Below are positions 16,957 to 25,711 of a stretch of DNA of 53,043 nucleotides, piece after piece. The notes below the pieces were generated by a model. It had not been told where the DNA came from, did no database searches, and worked only from the letters and a program-made list of their open reading frames with translations. The DNA comes from JBEINZ01 sp040377825 (lineage in GTDB: Bacteria; Pseudomonadota; Alphaproteobacteria; Rhizobiales; Ancalomicrobiaceae), in the NCBI GenBank assembly GCA_040377825.1, contig JBEINZ010000001.1, positions 1-53,043 of the forward strand, given 5' to 3'. Every line of letters starts with the position of its first letter. Position 1 is the first letter of the stretch. Both the position numbers and the translations under genes were made by a program.

Positions 16957-17263
16957 TCAGGGCGTTTGTTGGCGACGCTTTTCAATGAAAGGCTGCTGGT
17001 AGCCTTGTTAAGTCGGTTGGGTCTGATGTCGCCGCGACCGTATTTTGATGAAAAACATGCTCGACGGATCCGTATGGTGAAGGCGCGTCGCATGTGTCGT
17101 GGAATGACTCACGATTTGGCAACTCATCCGGCGTATGGTTTCCAGCATGGCGCGCCGTCGACAGGGGGCAGGCGCGCCGCATTGGATACAACACGGTCTG
17201 GGTTCAGGTCCGATACCGGCGCGGTGCATGCGCAGCAAGCGGGCTTTCGGGGAGTATGGCGTC
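16957..17263 (+). other. Long fliI-fliJ spacer without a supported gene
   Basis: FliI and fliJ are commonly adjacent or overlapping, but here 307 bp separate them. Short open frames exist on both strands, none with a ribosome binding site or recognisable motif. No terminator hairpin, repeat copy or perfect CtrA box is visible. It may be leader sequence with its own promoter for fliJ or a relic of a lost gene. Confidence 0.5.
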
Positions 17264-17677
17264 ATGAAATCCCGAGATAGTCTAATTCGGCTAAAGCGCT
17301 TCCAGGTTGACGAAAGGCGTCGCCAAGTGAGCCAAATTGAAGTGATGATTTCCGAGTTCATGCGAATGGTCGGTGATCTCGACGATCAAATCACGTCCGA
17401 GCAAAACCGCGTTGGCGTGCACGACATCACCCATTACGCCTATCCGACCTTCGCGCGCGCGGCGATTCAACGTCGTGAGAATCTTCGCGCCTCGATCCGT
17501 GAGCTCGAAGAAAAACGCGAGCGCGCCCAAGCCGAGCTCTCCGAGGCGGTCGAGGACATGAAGAAGATTGAACTCATCGAGGAACGCGATCAGACGCGCG
17601 ACCGCGATGTCCGCGACATGGTCGAACAAGACGCGCTCGACGATCTCGCCGGCCGCCGTCACGCCATGGCGCGTTGA
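17264..17677 (+). CDS. fliJ: Flagellar export chaperone FliJ
   Basis: A 137-residue, highly charged, almost fully helical protein, as expected for FliJ, the coiled-coil stalk-like partner of the FliI ATPase that also escorts export chaperones. Seen: the start MKSRDSLIRLKRFQVDERRR, and a long heptad-rich body with ELEEKRERAQAEL. The ATG at 17264 follows GGGGAG; the open frame extends further upstream but that part looks non-coding. FliJ families diverge strongly, so the assignment rests on length, coiled coil and the fliI neighbour. Confidence 0.85.
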   Translation: MKSRDSLIRLKRFQVDERRRQVSQIEVMISEFMRMVGDLDDQITSEQNRVGVHDITHYAYPTFARAAIQRRENLRASIRELEEKRERAQAELSEAVEDMKKIELIEERDQTRDRDVRDMVEQDALDDLAGRRHAMAR

Positions 17678-17863
17678 TCAGCGGACAGGGACTTGGCGGA
17701 TTGTCTCCCCGTCGAGCTCGACCGCGAGCGACGCTGCGAGGAGCCTCGTGCTTACGAGGCAACCGCAGTGTAGGCACGGGCGATTGTTGATTGCCGATTT
17801 GTCGCGGGGCAGTCTCGCCGGCTCCATGCCTGACCGCGAAATCCCTTGGGGTAGATCGGCCAA
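17678..17863 (-). CDS. Possible small protein with Cys cluster (uncertain)
   Basis: A 61-codon minus-strand frame that abuts the fliJ stop. The product carries PCLHCGCL, a CxxCxC-like cluster that could bind metal, and the codons have a GC-rich third position like real genes here. Against it: the start would be a TTG with GAGGAT almost touching it, and it lies in a convergent gap where chance frames are common. No family is recognised. Confidence 0.25.
   Translation of the reverse strand: MADLPQGISRSGMEPARLPRDKSAINNRPCLHCGCLVSTRLLAASLAVELDGETIRQVPVR
17743..17760. terminator. Hairpin between convergent fliJ and sulfotransferase genes
   Basis: GCCTCGT-GCTT-ACGAGGC is a perfect 7-bp stem with a 4-base loop about 65 bp past fliJ. 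No T-run follows on either strand, so termination is only suggested by its position. Confidence 0.35.
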
Positions 17864-17905
17864 ATCCTCGCGCTGCGGCGCTTCGGCACCAATCTGGTCG
17901 CGTGC

Positions 17906-18649
17906 TCAAGCGGACAATCTAAACTTTCTCAGTCGCTCGTAATACGCAAGCGCCTCTTCCGCGATTGGCTTCAAGCGATCGTCCAGGTCGTCGAATAGAG
18001 TTTCTGGCCTCGGCGCTCCAAATCCGCTGGAAGCCTCCACCGCGCGATACCAAACCGGCGCCCAGACCCCGTCATAAGGCTTGCGGCCGGGCTCCCAGGC
18101 TAGCATGGACTCATCGAAGCCAATTCCCAAGGCCGCGCAGAGCGACGTCAGCGTTCCACGCGGATCAGTGAGGACATCGGCCGCATCGATGACGGGGGGC
18201 GCTTGGCCAAGCCGGTCGGCGACTTGATCGAAGATCTCGGCCTGTTCGACAAAGCCAATATCCCGTAGCGTAACCTCGGCGCGCTTCTCGGCGTAGGAGG
18301 CCAGAACGCTCTCCGGACGACGAATGAGGAAAGCGCTCGTGACCCCGCCGAGCCAGTCCCGACCGAAGGCCGGGAGCATATGATGCGTCATGTGCTTTTG
18401 ATAGAATATAGCCCGTCCATCCTCAACCGGCCCGGTCATGGCTTCGGCGACGATACGCCAATCCAGCGGCTGCGCGGCGATGACCTCGTCCCGCATCGGA
18501 TGATCGAGCCCCGTGGCTGACAGATAGGCCGCGTAGAACGGTTCATCGATCGCCACGGTATCGGTCCGGTTGCCGAACGCGCGCATCATCGCGGTGGAAA
18601 TGTTACGCGGGCCGGACCACATGGCGATACGGACGATGGTCCGTGTCAT
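17906..18649 (-). CDS. Sulfotransferase-like protein
   Basis: A 247-residue protein whose N-terminus IAMWSGPRNISTAMMRAF matches the phosphosulfate-binding loop of a sulfotransferase-like P-loop family. Further on, FLIRRPESVLASYAEKRAE resembles the 3'-phosphate-binding Arg/Ser segment. True activity is unknown, since many bacterial members have no assigned substrate. I chose the ATG at 18649 because GGAGG lies 5 bp upstream. It may be transcribed with the acetyltransferase and porin genes that precede it on the minus strand; it ends before the fliJ gene, which runs toward it. Confidence 0.75.
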   Translation of the reverse strand: MTRTIVRIAMWSGPRNISTAMMRAFGNRTDTVAIDEPFYAAYLSATGLDHPMRDEVIAAQPLDWRIVAEAMTGPVEDGRAIFYQKHMTHHMLPAFGRDWLGGVTSAFLIRRPESVLASYAEKRAEVTLRDIGFVEQAEIFDQVADRLGQAPPVIDAADVLTDPRGTLTSLCAALGIGFDESMLAWEPGRKPYDGVWAPVWYRAVEASSGFGAPRPETLFDDLDDRLKPIAEEALAYYERLRKFRLSA

Positions 18650-18686
18650 TTCAGCCTCCAAATGAGCTTGGGTCGCCAGCGTGTCT

Positions 18687-19310
18687 TTACCCGATCAGCG
18701 GGATCTGCGGTGCCGACGATCGTGGCAAATGACCAGTCAAGCGCGGGTCATCGCCGATCTCGATCGATAGCTTATAGGGCACGAAACCCGATCGACGGTA
18801 GAATGACAGAGCGCCGGGGTGATCGAAGGCGCAGGTGTGAACCCAGAAACGGCGCGGGGCATACGACCACGCAATGTCGATCGCCCGATCCATCAGCCAG
18901 CGACCGACGCCGGAGCCGACAGCCGAAGGAACAAGGCCGAAATACGCGAGCTCGATCTCTCCGGGAGTTCGGCGATCTAGTTCAACCAGGCCAAGCTCCA
19001 CGCCGTCGCGCCGGGGCACATAGACTTCGACCAGCGGATTCCTCAGGATTGCCAACAGCTGAGCCCCTGGCATGACCCGCCGCGAAAACCACAGATACGG
19101 CTCTCCAACCGCCGCGAAGAGCTGGCGATATGCATCAGGGGCCGGATTGATCCAACGATCAAGCGTCAGCCCAGGAAGCTCGGGAACCGCCCGGACGGGC
19201 GGACGCGCGGTCATTTCCAAGGAGGTGACCAGCGTCGCGAGCTTGCCGGGTGGCAGATCGGTGTAGCCGTTCGCGTCGACGATCAGCGTCTCGTTGACGT
19301 TCCCGCTCAT
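18687..19310 (-). CDS. GNAT-family N-acetyltransferase
   Basis: A 207-residue protein with a C-terminal GNAT domain. The acetyl-CoA-binding motif A is seen as LVPSAVGSGVGRWLMDRAID, followed by the family-typical FDHPGALSFYRRSGFVPY. The N-terminal 60 residues are not recognised. The acceptor is unknown. Its ATG overlaps the stop codon of the MipA/OmpV gene (ATGA), so the two are translationally coupled, and the sulfotransferase-like gene starts 37 bp after its stop. Confidence 0.85.
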   Translation of the reverse strand: MSGNVNETLIVDANGYTDLPPGKLATLVTSLEMTARPPVRAVPELPGLTLDRWINPAPDAYRQLFAAVGEPYLWFSRRVMPGAQLLAILRNPLVEVYVPRRDGVELGLVELDRRTPGEIELAYFGLVPSAVGSGVGRWLMDRAIDIAWSYAPRRFWVHTCAFDHPGALSFYRRSGFVPYKLSIEIGDDPRLTGHLPRSSAPQIPLIG

Positions 19311-20098
19311 TTCTTGTCGAGCCCGAATCGATAGGCAGCGCCGAATCCGACGGAGAACTGGTTTGCATCGCCGGCCTTCTTGACAATCGGGCTATTGCCC
19401 GCGTCACCCGCGAGTCGATTCCAGGCGCCTTCGAAGCGAAGCAGCCATTGCGGCGTAAGCTCGTAATCGATGCGACCGCCGAGCCCGAAGGAACGCAGTC
19501 CGCCTTCGGCATTGTAGGCGGTCAAGGCGCCGCCTGCCGCTTGGTTCGCTGTTGCTTGGGCTGCCGAAACGCTGAAATACGTGTCCATAAAGTCGTCGGA
19601 TGCAAAGGAGACACGCGGACCGACCGAGAGTTTGACGCCCGGCAGCGGATCGGAGATGGCGTCCGCGCCAATATCGGCGATTTGACCGTGATGTCCGCCG
19701 AAGCCTTGGCGGAGTTCGAAGAAAGCGCGTCCGAAGGCCCAAGAATATTCAAGCCGGAGCCCGGCTTCCAGTGCGGCATCGATCGGCTTTAGTCCAAAGA
19801 GATCGGTACCGACCCCGACCTCGCGCTTGCCAACGAACCGGAATGCCGGCGCGACACCGAAGCCGAACTCGCTAATCGGCTCGCCGGTGAACGGATTGAC
19901 CGTGAAGCGCAGGCCGATCATCGGAAACGGGACGACTTGGTAGGCCTTCGACCCTTCAAATTCCGGCTGAACTCGCAAACCGCCACCGAGAGTGACCACC
20001 ATATCATCGCCGCCGGCCGGGAAAGCAGACTGCGCAGCCGCCGCCCCCGGCATGGCCAGGAGCGCGGCAGATACAGTTGCGATGACGCAGCGGCGCAT
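19307..20098 (-). CDS. MipA/OmpV-family outer membrane protein
   Basis: A 263-residue beta-barrel candidate. It has a signal peptide (CVIATVSAALLAMPGAAAAQS) and repeated amphipathic strands, with MipA/OmpV-type segments GGDDMVVTLGGGLRVQPEFEGS near the mature start and a terminal GAAYRFGLDKK. The family includes the MltA-interacting scaffold of E. coli and OmpV porins; a scaffold role here is not shown. The ATG at 20098 follows GAGGAG; an ATG at 20134 is in frame but has no such site. It is the first gene of the three-gene minus-strand run. Confidence 0.82.
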   Translation of the reverse strand: MRRCVIATVSAALLAMPGAAAAQSAFPAGGDDMVVTLGGGLRVQPEFEGSKAYQVVPFPMIGLRFTVNPFTGEPISEFGFGVAPAFRFVGKREVGVGTDLFGLKPIDAALEAGLRLEYSWAFGRAFFELRQGFGGHHGQIADIGADAISDPLPGVKLSVGPRVSFASDDFMDTYFSVSAAQATANQAAGGALTAYNAEGGLRSFGLGGRIDYELTPQWLLRFEGAWNRLAGDAGNSPIVKKAGDANQFSVGFGAAYRFGLDKK

Positions 20099-20329
20099 CG
20101 GCCGGTCACTCCTCGAACGTCTGGCGAACGACATGAGGTTTGGGCATAGCGCAACCCGGTCCGGATGACCAGTGTCGCCGCGCACCGTCAAGGCTACATT
20201 CATGTTGAATCTGGGTTGAGGCTACAAGAACGTTATGCGAATTGTCGAAAGAGCGCTGTTGAGCTGCCGGTCCAAGGCTATTCCGTTGACGAGAGCAACA
20301 ACCAATTTTCCGCTGGTAGGGGTCGGGTC

Positions 20330-20722
20330 ATGGGTAAGGAAATCATCGAAGTCCCGGTTTTGTCGGATGGACCGCGGCGCCTCGGTGTGCCGCTTTCGCT
20401 CGTCACACGTGCGGGCGGCTTCGTCTTCGTTTCCGGCATGCCACCGTTCGACACGACGAGTGGCGCGATTGTGCGCGGCGACATCGAAGTGCAAACCGAG
20501 GCCTCGCTCAATGCGATGCGCCACGCGCTGGAAGCCGCCGGTTCTTCGATCGAGAAGGTCGTGATGGTGCGCATCTACGCGAGCAATGCCGGCTTCTACC
20601 CGACGATCAATCGGGTTTACGCGCGCCATTTTCCTGTCGATCCACCCGCACGCACAGTCGTGCCGGTCGCCTCTTGGCCAATGGAGTTCGACATTGAAAT
20701 CGAATGTCAGGCGTTAGCCTGA
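20330..20722 (+). CDS. RidA/YjgF-family protein
   Basis: A 130-residue member of the Rid family, cytosolic trimers that hydrolyse reactive imines or enamines made by PLP enzymes. Seen: GGFVFVSGMPPFD near residue 30, ALEAAGSSIEKVVMVRIY, and PARTVVPVASWP, where the Arg aligns with the catalytic Arg of RidA. The N-terminus lacks the usual YSQA motif, so it may belong to a Rid subgroup without imine deaminase activity. The ATG at 20330 follows GGTAGGGGTCGGG. It converges with flhA. Confidence 0.83.
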   Translation: MGKEIIEVPVLSDGPRRLGVPLSLVTRAGGFVFVSGMPPFDTTSGAIVRGDIEVQTEASLNAMRHALEAAGSSIEKVVMVRIYASNAGFYPTINRVYARHFPVDPPARTVVPVASWPMEFDIEIECQALA

Positions 20723-20777
20723 GGGGCCGTCCGGCCGTGTTCGGACGCTGCTGGGAAGTGCCCGGCCGCGGGTTTCT

Positions 20778-22901
20778 CTAAACCGTGCCGACAGTCTTTA
20801 AGCGAACCCGCGGATGAATCTCCGCTTGGCTCATGACCACGGTGTGGGCGCGGAAACGTTCCACGATCGAACGGACATGGGTTCGAATCGACGGGCTTGT
20901 CAGCAATACCGGGATTTCACCCTGACGTGCCGCAACCTCGAACGCATCGCGGACGGCATTCACGAACTCGCCGAGCTTGGACGGGGCCATCGCGAGGTGA
21001 CGCTCGTCGCCTTCGCCGGACAGCGCTTCGGCGAAGGCAAGCTCCCAACTCGGCGAAAGCGAAACCAAGGGCAGGTAACCGCCGGGCGCCAGATTCGACG
21101 CACAGAGTTGGCGCGCGAGGCGCGTGCGGACATGTTCCGTGATGGATCGGACCGAGCGCGTATACGCGACGGCTTCGGCCACGCCCTCCAGGATGCCGGA
21201 GAGGTCGCGGATCGAAATGCGTTCGTTCAAGAGCGATTGCAGAACACGTTGTAGCCCCGAAACATTGATCTGCGAGGGAACGATATCTTCGACAAGCTTG
21301 TGCTGGTCCTTGGGCAATTCTCCGAGCAGCTTCTGAACATCGGCATAAGAGAGCAGATCCGCCACGTGAGTTTTCATGATCTCGGTCAGATGGGTGGAAA
21401 GCACGGTCGCCGGATCGACCACGGTCAAGCCCCGGATTGCCGCTTCCTCGCGAAGCGATGCGTCGATCCACGTCGCTGGCAAGCCAAAAGTCGGCTCCGT
21501 CGTGTGCACGCCCGGCAAATCGATGGGACGTCCGTCGGGATCCATAACCATGAAGAGATTGACGTATATGGATCCGCGCCCCGCCTCCACCTCCTTGACC
21601 TTGATGATGTAGTCGTTTGCCTGGAGCTGCACGTTGTCGAGGATCCGACACGGCGGCATAACGAAACCCATTTCGCCGGCGAGCTGGCGGCGAAGAGCCT
21701 TGACCTGGTCGGTCAGTCGGTCGGAGCCATCCGGCGCGTTGATGAGCGAGAGCAGCGCATACCCGAGCTCAATGCGCAGATCGTCCATCTTCAGGGCGTC
21801 GGAGATCGTCTCTTCCTTTGGCACGGCGCTTGAGGCAATGGCCGCGGCCGACTCGGCGGTTACCAGATCGGCGGCTTCCTTATGGTTACGCTCGGCCATC
21901 AGCGCGAGAATTCCGGCAGCGGCGGCAAGTCCGAGGAACGGTATCATCGGCATGCCCGGCAGGAGCGACAGCGCGATCATAACCGCCGAAGACATGCCGA
22001 GCGCCTTCGGATAGCCCGAGAGTTGGCGGATCATAGCCTTGTCGGCCGCGCCGGAGACGCCCGCCTTGGAAACGAGGATGCCGGCGGCCGTCGACACAAT
22101 CAGGGCAGGGATCTGCGTGACCAAGCCGTCGCCAACGGTCAAGACCGTGTAGGTATGCGCGGCCTCCGCGAAGCTGATGCCCTGTTGCGCGACGCCGATG
22201 ATGATGCCGCCGATCACATTGATGAAGGTTATCATAAGGCCGGCAATGGCGTCGCCGCGCACGAATTTCGAGGCGCCGTCCATCGAGCCGTAGAACGAGC
22301 TTTCGTCCTCCAAATCCTTACGACGCTTCTTGGCTTCCTTCTCGTCGATAAGGCCCGCCGAAAGATCCGCGTCGATCGCCATCTGCTTGCCGGGCATGGC
22401 GTCCAAGCTGAAGCGGGCGGCGACTTCGGCGATGCGGCCCGAACCCTTGGTGATGACGACAAAGTTCACAATGAGCAAAATCGCGAAGACGATGATGCCG
22501 ATGACGAAATTGCCGCCCATCACGAAGTTGCCAAAGGCCTCGATGACGTGGCCCGCCGCGTGGGTTCCCTCGTGGCCATAGGTCAGGATAAGCTTGGTCG
22601 AGGCAAGGTTCAGGGCGAGCCGCAGCATCGTTGAGATCAGAAGCACGGTCGGGAAGGCGGAGAACTCCAGCGGGTGCTGGATGAAGAGGCCCGTCATCAA
22701 GATCAGGACCGATATCGTGATCGACAGCGCCAGGAAGATGTCGAGCATCCACGCCGGCAGCGGCACGATCAGGATCATCAGGATCGACATCACGCCGATG
22801 GCAAGCGCGATGTCGCCCCTGCGCAGGATGTCGATGAACTGGCCAACGGACGGCAGCCGCAAGGGCTGGCGTTGAGGTGTTCCGGCAGTTTGGTCGGACA
22901 T
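20778..22901 (-). CDS. flhA: Flagellar export gate protein FlhA
   Basis: A 707-residue export-gate subunit of normal length. The first ~320 residues hold about eight membrane helices. The FHIPEP-family signature is visible in the cytoplasmic loop as ASKFVRGDAIAGLMITFINV, and the loop before it has SLDAMPGKQMAIDADLSAG. The C-terminal cytoplasmic domain (about 350-707) forms the nonameric docking ring for export chaperones. It stands apart from the fliF operon, separated by 237 bp with a perfect CtrA box and repeat copy B, so it probably has its own CtrA-driven promoter. Confidence 0.96.
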   Translation of the reverse strand: MSDQTAGTPQRQPLRLPSVGQFIDILRRGDIALAIGVMSILMILIVPLPAWMLDIFLALSITISVLILMTGLFIQHPLEFSAFPTVLLISTMLRLALNLASTKLILTYGHEGTHAAGHVIEAFGNFVMGGNFVIGIIVFAILLIVNFVVITKGSGRIAEVAARFSLDAMPGKQMAIDADLSAGLIDEKEAKKRRKDLEDESSFYGSMDGASKFVRGDAIAGLMITFINVIGGIIIGVAQQGISFAEAAHTYTVLTVGDGLVTQIPALIVSTAAGILVSKAGVSGAADKAMIRQLSGYPKALGMSSAVMIALSLLPGMPMIPFLGLAAAAGILALMAERNHKEAADLVTAESAAAIASSAVPKEETISDALKMDDLRIELGYALLSLINAPDGSDRLTDQVKALRRQLAGEMGFVMPPCRILDNVQLQANDYIIKVKEVEAGRGSIYVNLFMVMDPDGRPIDLPGVHTTEPTFGLPATWIDASLREEAAIRGLTVVDPATVLSTHLTEIMKTHVADLLSYADVQKLLGELPKDQHKLVEDIVPSQINVSGLQRVLQSLLNERISIRDLSGILEGVAEAVAYTRSVRSITEHVRTRLARQLCASNLAPGGYLPLVSLSPSWELAFAEALSGEGDERHLAMAPSKLGEFVNAVRDAFEVAARQGEIPVLLTSPSIRTHVRSIVERFRAHTVVMSQAEIHPRVRLKTVGTV

Positions 22902-22950
22902 CGCGCGCTCGGCCCATGCTTCGACGCACCGCGGTCATGCGGGCGGAACT

Positions 22951-23064
22951 AGAGCCGGTCCCGTTCGGATCGAAGCGATCCTAACGGGACCGGCTCAAGT
23001 TAATGAATCTGGAGCAATTCCTTGTCGATCGGATGGTCCCGTCCGACCGGGAAATGCTCTAGGC
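22951..23064 (+). repeat. Dispersed intergenic repeat, copy B (in flhA leader)
   Basis: A 114-bp copy that shares with copies A and C the outer palindrome (GTCCCGTTCGGATCG with its complement near 22974-22995), the core GAGCAATTCCTTGTCGATCGG, and the terminal GGGAAATGCTCTAG. It lies 50 bp upstream of flhA, between the CtrA box and the start codon, so it would be transcribed as part of the flhA leader if that box marks the promoter. Confidence 0.85.
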
Positions 23065-23084
23065 AGATTTTGCCGGGTTTATGG

Positions 23085-23099
23085 TTAACGCAGCGTTAA
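23085..23099 (-). promoter_or_regulatory. Perfect CtrA box upstream of flhA
   Basis: TTAA-CGCAGCG-TTAA is a full match to the CtrA consensus. It is 184 bp upstream of the flhA start and 40 bp past the flbD stop codon. Early flagellar export genes are CtrA targets in Caulobacter, which fits. Confidence 0.75.
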
Positions 23100-23138
23100 T
23101 GTGCGGATTCGGTATGCCATTGCAAAATCGGATCCCAA

Positions 23139-24545
23139 TTAGGCCACTTCACCGCGTGCTTCGCCGGGCGGGGGCACTGAATGGCCCTCGTCGGCATATT
23201 CTTTCAGTTTGTTGCGCATGGTGCGGATGGAAATGCCGAGGATATTTGCCGCGTGGGTGCGATTGCCGAGGCAATGATCGAGCGTGGACAAGATCAGGTC
23301 GCGCTCGACGTCGGCAACGGTCCGACCGACCAGCGCGCGCGTCATGGCTTCGGCGGTTTCGGTTGCGCGAAGCACCATCGGATCATAGTCCGAAGGACGA
23401 GCGGGCGACGGCACCCGAGAAGCCGGCGATGCCTCGCCGAAACGTTCGCCGTCCGGCGAGCGGATCGCCTCGGCGTCGATCTCGTCGCCGATTGCAAGCA
23501 GCACCGCGCGGTGCATGCAGTTCTCAAGTTCCCGCACATTGCCCGGCCAGCGATTGCGGACCAATTGACGGCGTGCTTCCCCGCCGATCGGCTTTCCCTT
23601 GATTCCGTTCGCCTTCGCGTACTTCTCGGCAAAATGCTCCGCCAGCGCAAGGACATCAGCCGGCCGGTCGCGCAGCGGTGGGATCTTCAGGTTCACGACA
23701 TTCAGTCGGTAGAGGAGATCTTCACGGAAAGTACCCTTGCGCACTTCGTCCGCCAGCGCGCGATTGGAGGTCGCCAGGATGCGGATGTTGACTGGAACCG
23801 GGCGGTTGCCGCCGACGCGGTCGATTACCCGCTCCTGAATGGCGCGAAGGAGCTTCGCCTGCAAGCGCAGATCCATCTCGGAAATTTCGTCGAGCAGCAG
23901 CGTTCCGCCGTCGGCCTCCTCGAATTTGCCGACGCGCCGGGCAATGGCGCCGGTGAAGGCACCTTTCTCGTGGCCAAAGAGTTCGCTCTCCAGGAGCGCA
24001 TCGGGTATAGCCGCGCAGTTGACCGCGATGAACGGTTTATCCGCACGATTGGATTTGCGGTGGAGATGGCGCGCAAGCACTTCCTTGCCGGTCCCGCTCT
24101 CGCCCGTGATCAGAATCGACGCTTCCGACGCGGCGACTTGATCGGCAAGGCGCACGACCCGCGCCATTGCCTCGTCGCGCACGATCATCTCGCGGCTGTC
24201 TTCCGCGACCGCGGCAAGGACCGCGGCAATCAGATCCGGATCGGGCGGGAGGGGAATATACTCCTTTGCCCCCGCCCTTATTGCCTCAACCGCCGCGCGC
24301 GCGTCGCTGGATGTGCCACAGGCTACGATCGGAACATGGATCAACTCTGCTTCCAGCCGGCGCACAAGTTCGCCGATCGGTTGCGCGACATCGACCATGA
24401 CAAGGTCGGCGCCCTTGCCCGAACGCAATGTCCTAAGCGCTGTTTCGATGCCGTCGGCATGCACCACGCTCGCGCCGCGATCCATCGCGATCCGCGAAGC
24501 AACGGCAAGCTGGCCTCCGAGTGTCCCAACGATCAGGAGCCGCAT
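23139..24545 (-). CDS. flbD: Sigma-54-dependent flagellar regulator FlbD
   Basis: A 468-residue enhancer-binding protein. The N-terminal receiver-like domain (1-120) has lost the acidic pair (LIVGTLGG) and the conserved Lys (EYIPLPPD), though an Asp remains in VMVDVAQP, so normal phospho-control is unlikely. The AAA+ domain has Walker A GESGTGKE, the sigma-54 contact loop EKGAFTGA and Walker B GGTLLLDEI. A Fis-type helix-turn-helix closes the protein (THAANILGISIRTMRNKLKE). FlbD activates late flagellar genes from sigma-54 promoters in Caulobacter, where it is controlled by FliX rather than by a kinase. No fliX gene is in the window. It is last in fliF-G-H-N-flbD, 7 bp after fliN. Confidence 0.92.
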   Translation of the reverse strand: MRLLIVGTLGGQLAVASRIAMDRGASVVHADGIETALRTLRSGKGADLVMVDVAQPIGELVRRLEAELIHVPIVACGTSSDARAAVEAIRAGAKEYIPLPPDPDLIAAVLAAVAEDSREMIVRDEAMARVVRLADQVAASEASILITGESGTGKEVLARHLHRKSNRADKPFIAVNCAAIPDALLESELFGHEKGAFTGAIARRVGKFEEADGGTLLLDEISEMDLRLQAKLLRAIQERVIDRVGGNRPVPVNIRILATSNRALADEVRKGTFREDLLYRLNVVNLKIPPLRDRPADVLALAEHFAEKYAKANGIKGKPIGGEARRQLVRNRWPGNVRELENCMHRAVLLAIGDEIDAEAIRSPDGERFGEASPASRVPSPARPSDYDPMVLRATETAEAMTRALVGRTVADVERDLILSTLDHCLGNRTHAANILGISIRTMRNKLKEYADEGHSVPPPGEARGEVA

Positions 24546-24552
24546 GTGCCGC

Positions 24553-24903
24553 TCACCTCTCCGACTTAATGATTTCAGTCATCGTCACACCGAGCCTGTC
24601 CTCGACCAGGACGACCTCGCCGCGCGCGACCAGACGATTGTTCACATAGATGTCGATCGCCTCGCCGACCTTGCGATCAAGTTCCAGGACCGTACCCGTG
24701 GTCATTTTGAGCAAATCGGCGACCTGCATGCGCGACTGGCCGAGAATGGCCGAAACCTTGACCGGAACATCGAATACCGCTTCGAGGTCGGCGGCGCTTT
24801 TCGTGCTCGCGACCTCGTCATCAAGGCCTCGAGGACGCTTCGGTGCGCCCATATCGTCGAAGGTGATGTCGGTTTCCATCGGATCGTCCGGGATCTCGGC
24901 CAT
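24553..24903 (-). CDS. fliN: Flagellar motor switch protein FliN
   Basis: A 116-residue protein with a C-terminal SpoA domain (about 40-112) that contains VPVKVSAILGQSRMQVADLL and LVARGEVVLVEDRLGVTMTEI, typical of FliN in the C-ring. It forms the lower switch ring and helps dock export complexes. The N-terminal 35 residues are acidic and variable. Start and stop fit tightly between fliH (3 bp) and flbD (7 bp). Confidence 0.92.
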   Translation of the reverse strand: MAEIPDDPMETDITFDDMGAPKRPRGLDDEVASTKSAADLEAVFDVPVKVSAILGQSRMQVADLLKMTTGTVLELDRKVGEAIDIYVNNRLVARGEVVLVEDRLGVTMTEIIKSER

Positions 24904-24906
24904 GGC

Positions 24907-25605
24907 TCAGTCCCTTTGGGCGGAGTGGTTCGGGCGCACGGGGTCGGCATGCGGGGCGCCGCCCGCGCGCTCGCGTCCTTCGATGTAATGTTGCACGGCT
25001 GCTTCTATTTCTTCGCTCAAACGCCGGCTATCGCGGACGATGCCGCCATCCGCCCATTCGATGCGACAGTCGCCGCGCAAAAGGTCAGCCTCTCCGAGGA
25101 TGACAATACGTCCTTCAAAGCCTGTTTCCCGCGCGATCCGGTCGACGTGAACTTTCACGGCCTCGGTATCCTCGGCGGCAAGTCGCAGCACAAGATGCGG
25201 CGCTTTTCGAAGCGACCCGAGACTTGCGGCGAGGATTGCGCGGATCGGTTCAAGCGGCTCTCGGGACACGAGGCCCGCGGACAGATGGCGGGCGGCTTCG
25301 AGGGCAAGATCGATCGCCTGCTTTTCGATGGCCAGACGATCCCCGTCGAGCGACGCGATGAGCGAACGCGCTATTGCAACAAGTCGACCGGCTTCTTCGG
25401 CCAGTCGCTCCGCTGAACGGACTTCCCCGGCGCGAATGCCTTGGGCATAGCCCTCCTCGTGGGCGCGCGCGGTCTGCGCCTTGAGTTCGTCAAGGTGATA
25501 CTCCAGCTCAACCTTCGGGATCTCGGGAACAAGCTCGACCGGCTCCGGGTCCGGCAGACGCGGCGCGGCGAAGTCTTCATTGAAGAGGAAGCGAATCGCG
25601 GCCAA
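24907..25605 (-). CDS. fliH: Flagellar assembly protein FliH (FlbE-like)
   Basis: A 232-residue, acidic, helical protein in the fliH position of the operon. Seen: a short N-terminal block AAIRFLFNEDFAAP, a Pro/Glu-rich stretch, a long charged helix (about 65-130) and a C-terminal domain with ILGEADLLRGDCRIEWADGG, the conserved region of FliH/HrpE-type stator proteins. FliH binds and restrains FliI. The best start is a TTG at 25605 just after a purine-rich AAGGAACAAGGGAAC; a TTG at 25710 in the same frame would overlap the fliG stop but adds residues that do not resemble the family. Confidence 0.78.
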   Translation of the reverse strand: MAAIRFLFNEDFAAPRLPDPEPVELVPEIPKVELEYHLDELKAQTARAHEEGYAQGIRAGEVRSAERLAEEAGRLVAIARSLIASLDGDRLAIEKQAIDLALEAARHLSAGLVSREPLEPIRAILAASLGSLRKAPHLVLRLAAEDTEAVKVHVDRIARETGFEGRIVILGEADLLRGDCRIEWADGGIVRDSRRLSEEIEAAVQHYIEGRERAGGAPHADPVRPNHSAQRD

Positions 25606-25711
25606 CTTTGTGTTCCCTTGTTCCTTATTGGCGGGCGATCTCGCCCGGGAGCTTCCAGTTTGTGCGTCAGCCTGGCACCATGACGGGAAAGCGCCAGCAG
25701 AACCGATCAAG

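Noticed and set aside
23181..24569. 462-codon open frame antisense to flbD
   Set aside because: It overlaps flbD almost exactly, has no ribosome site or motif, and flbD has all its AAA+ motifs.
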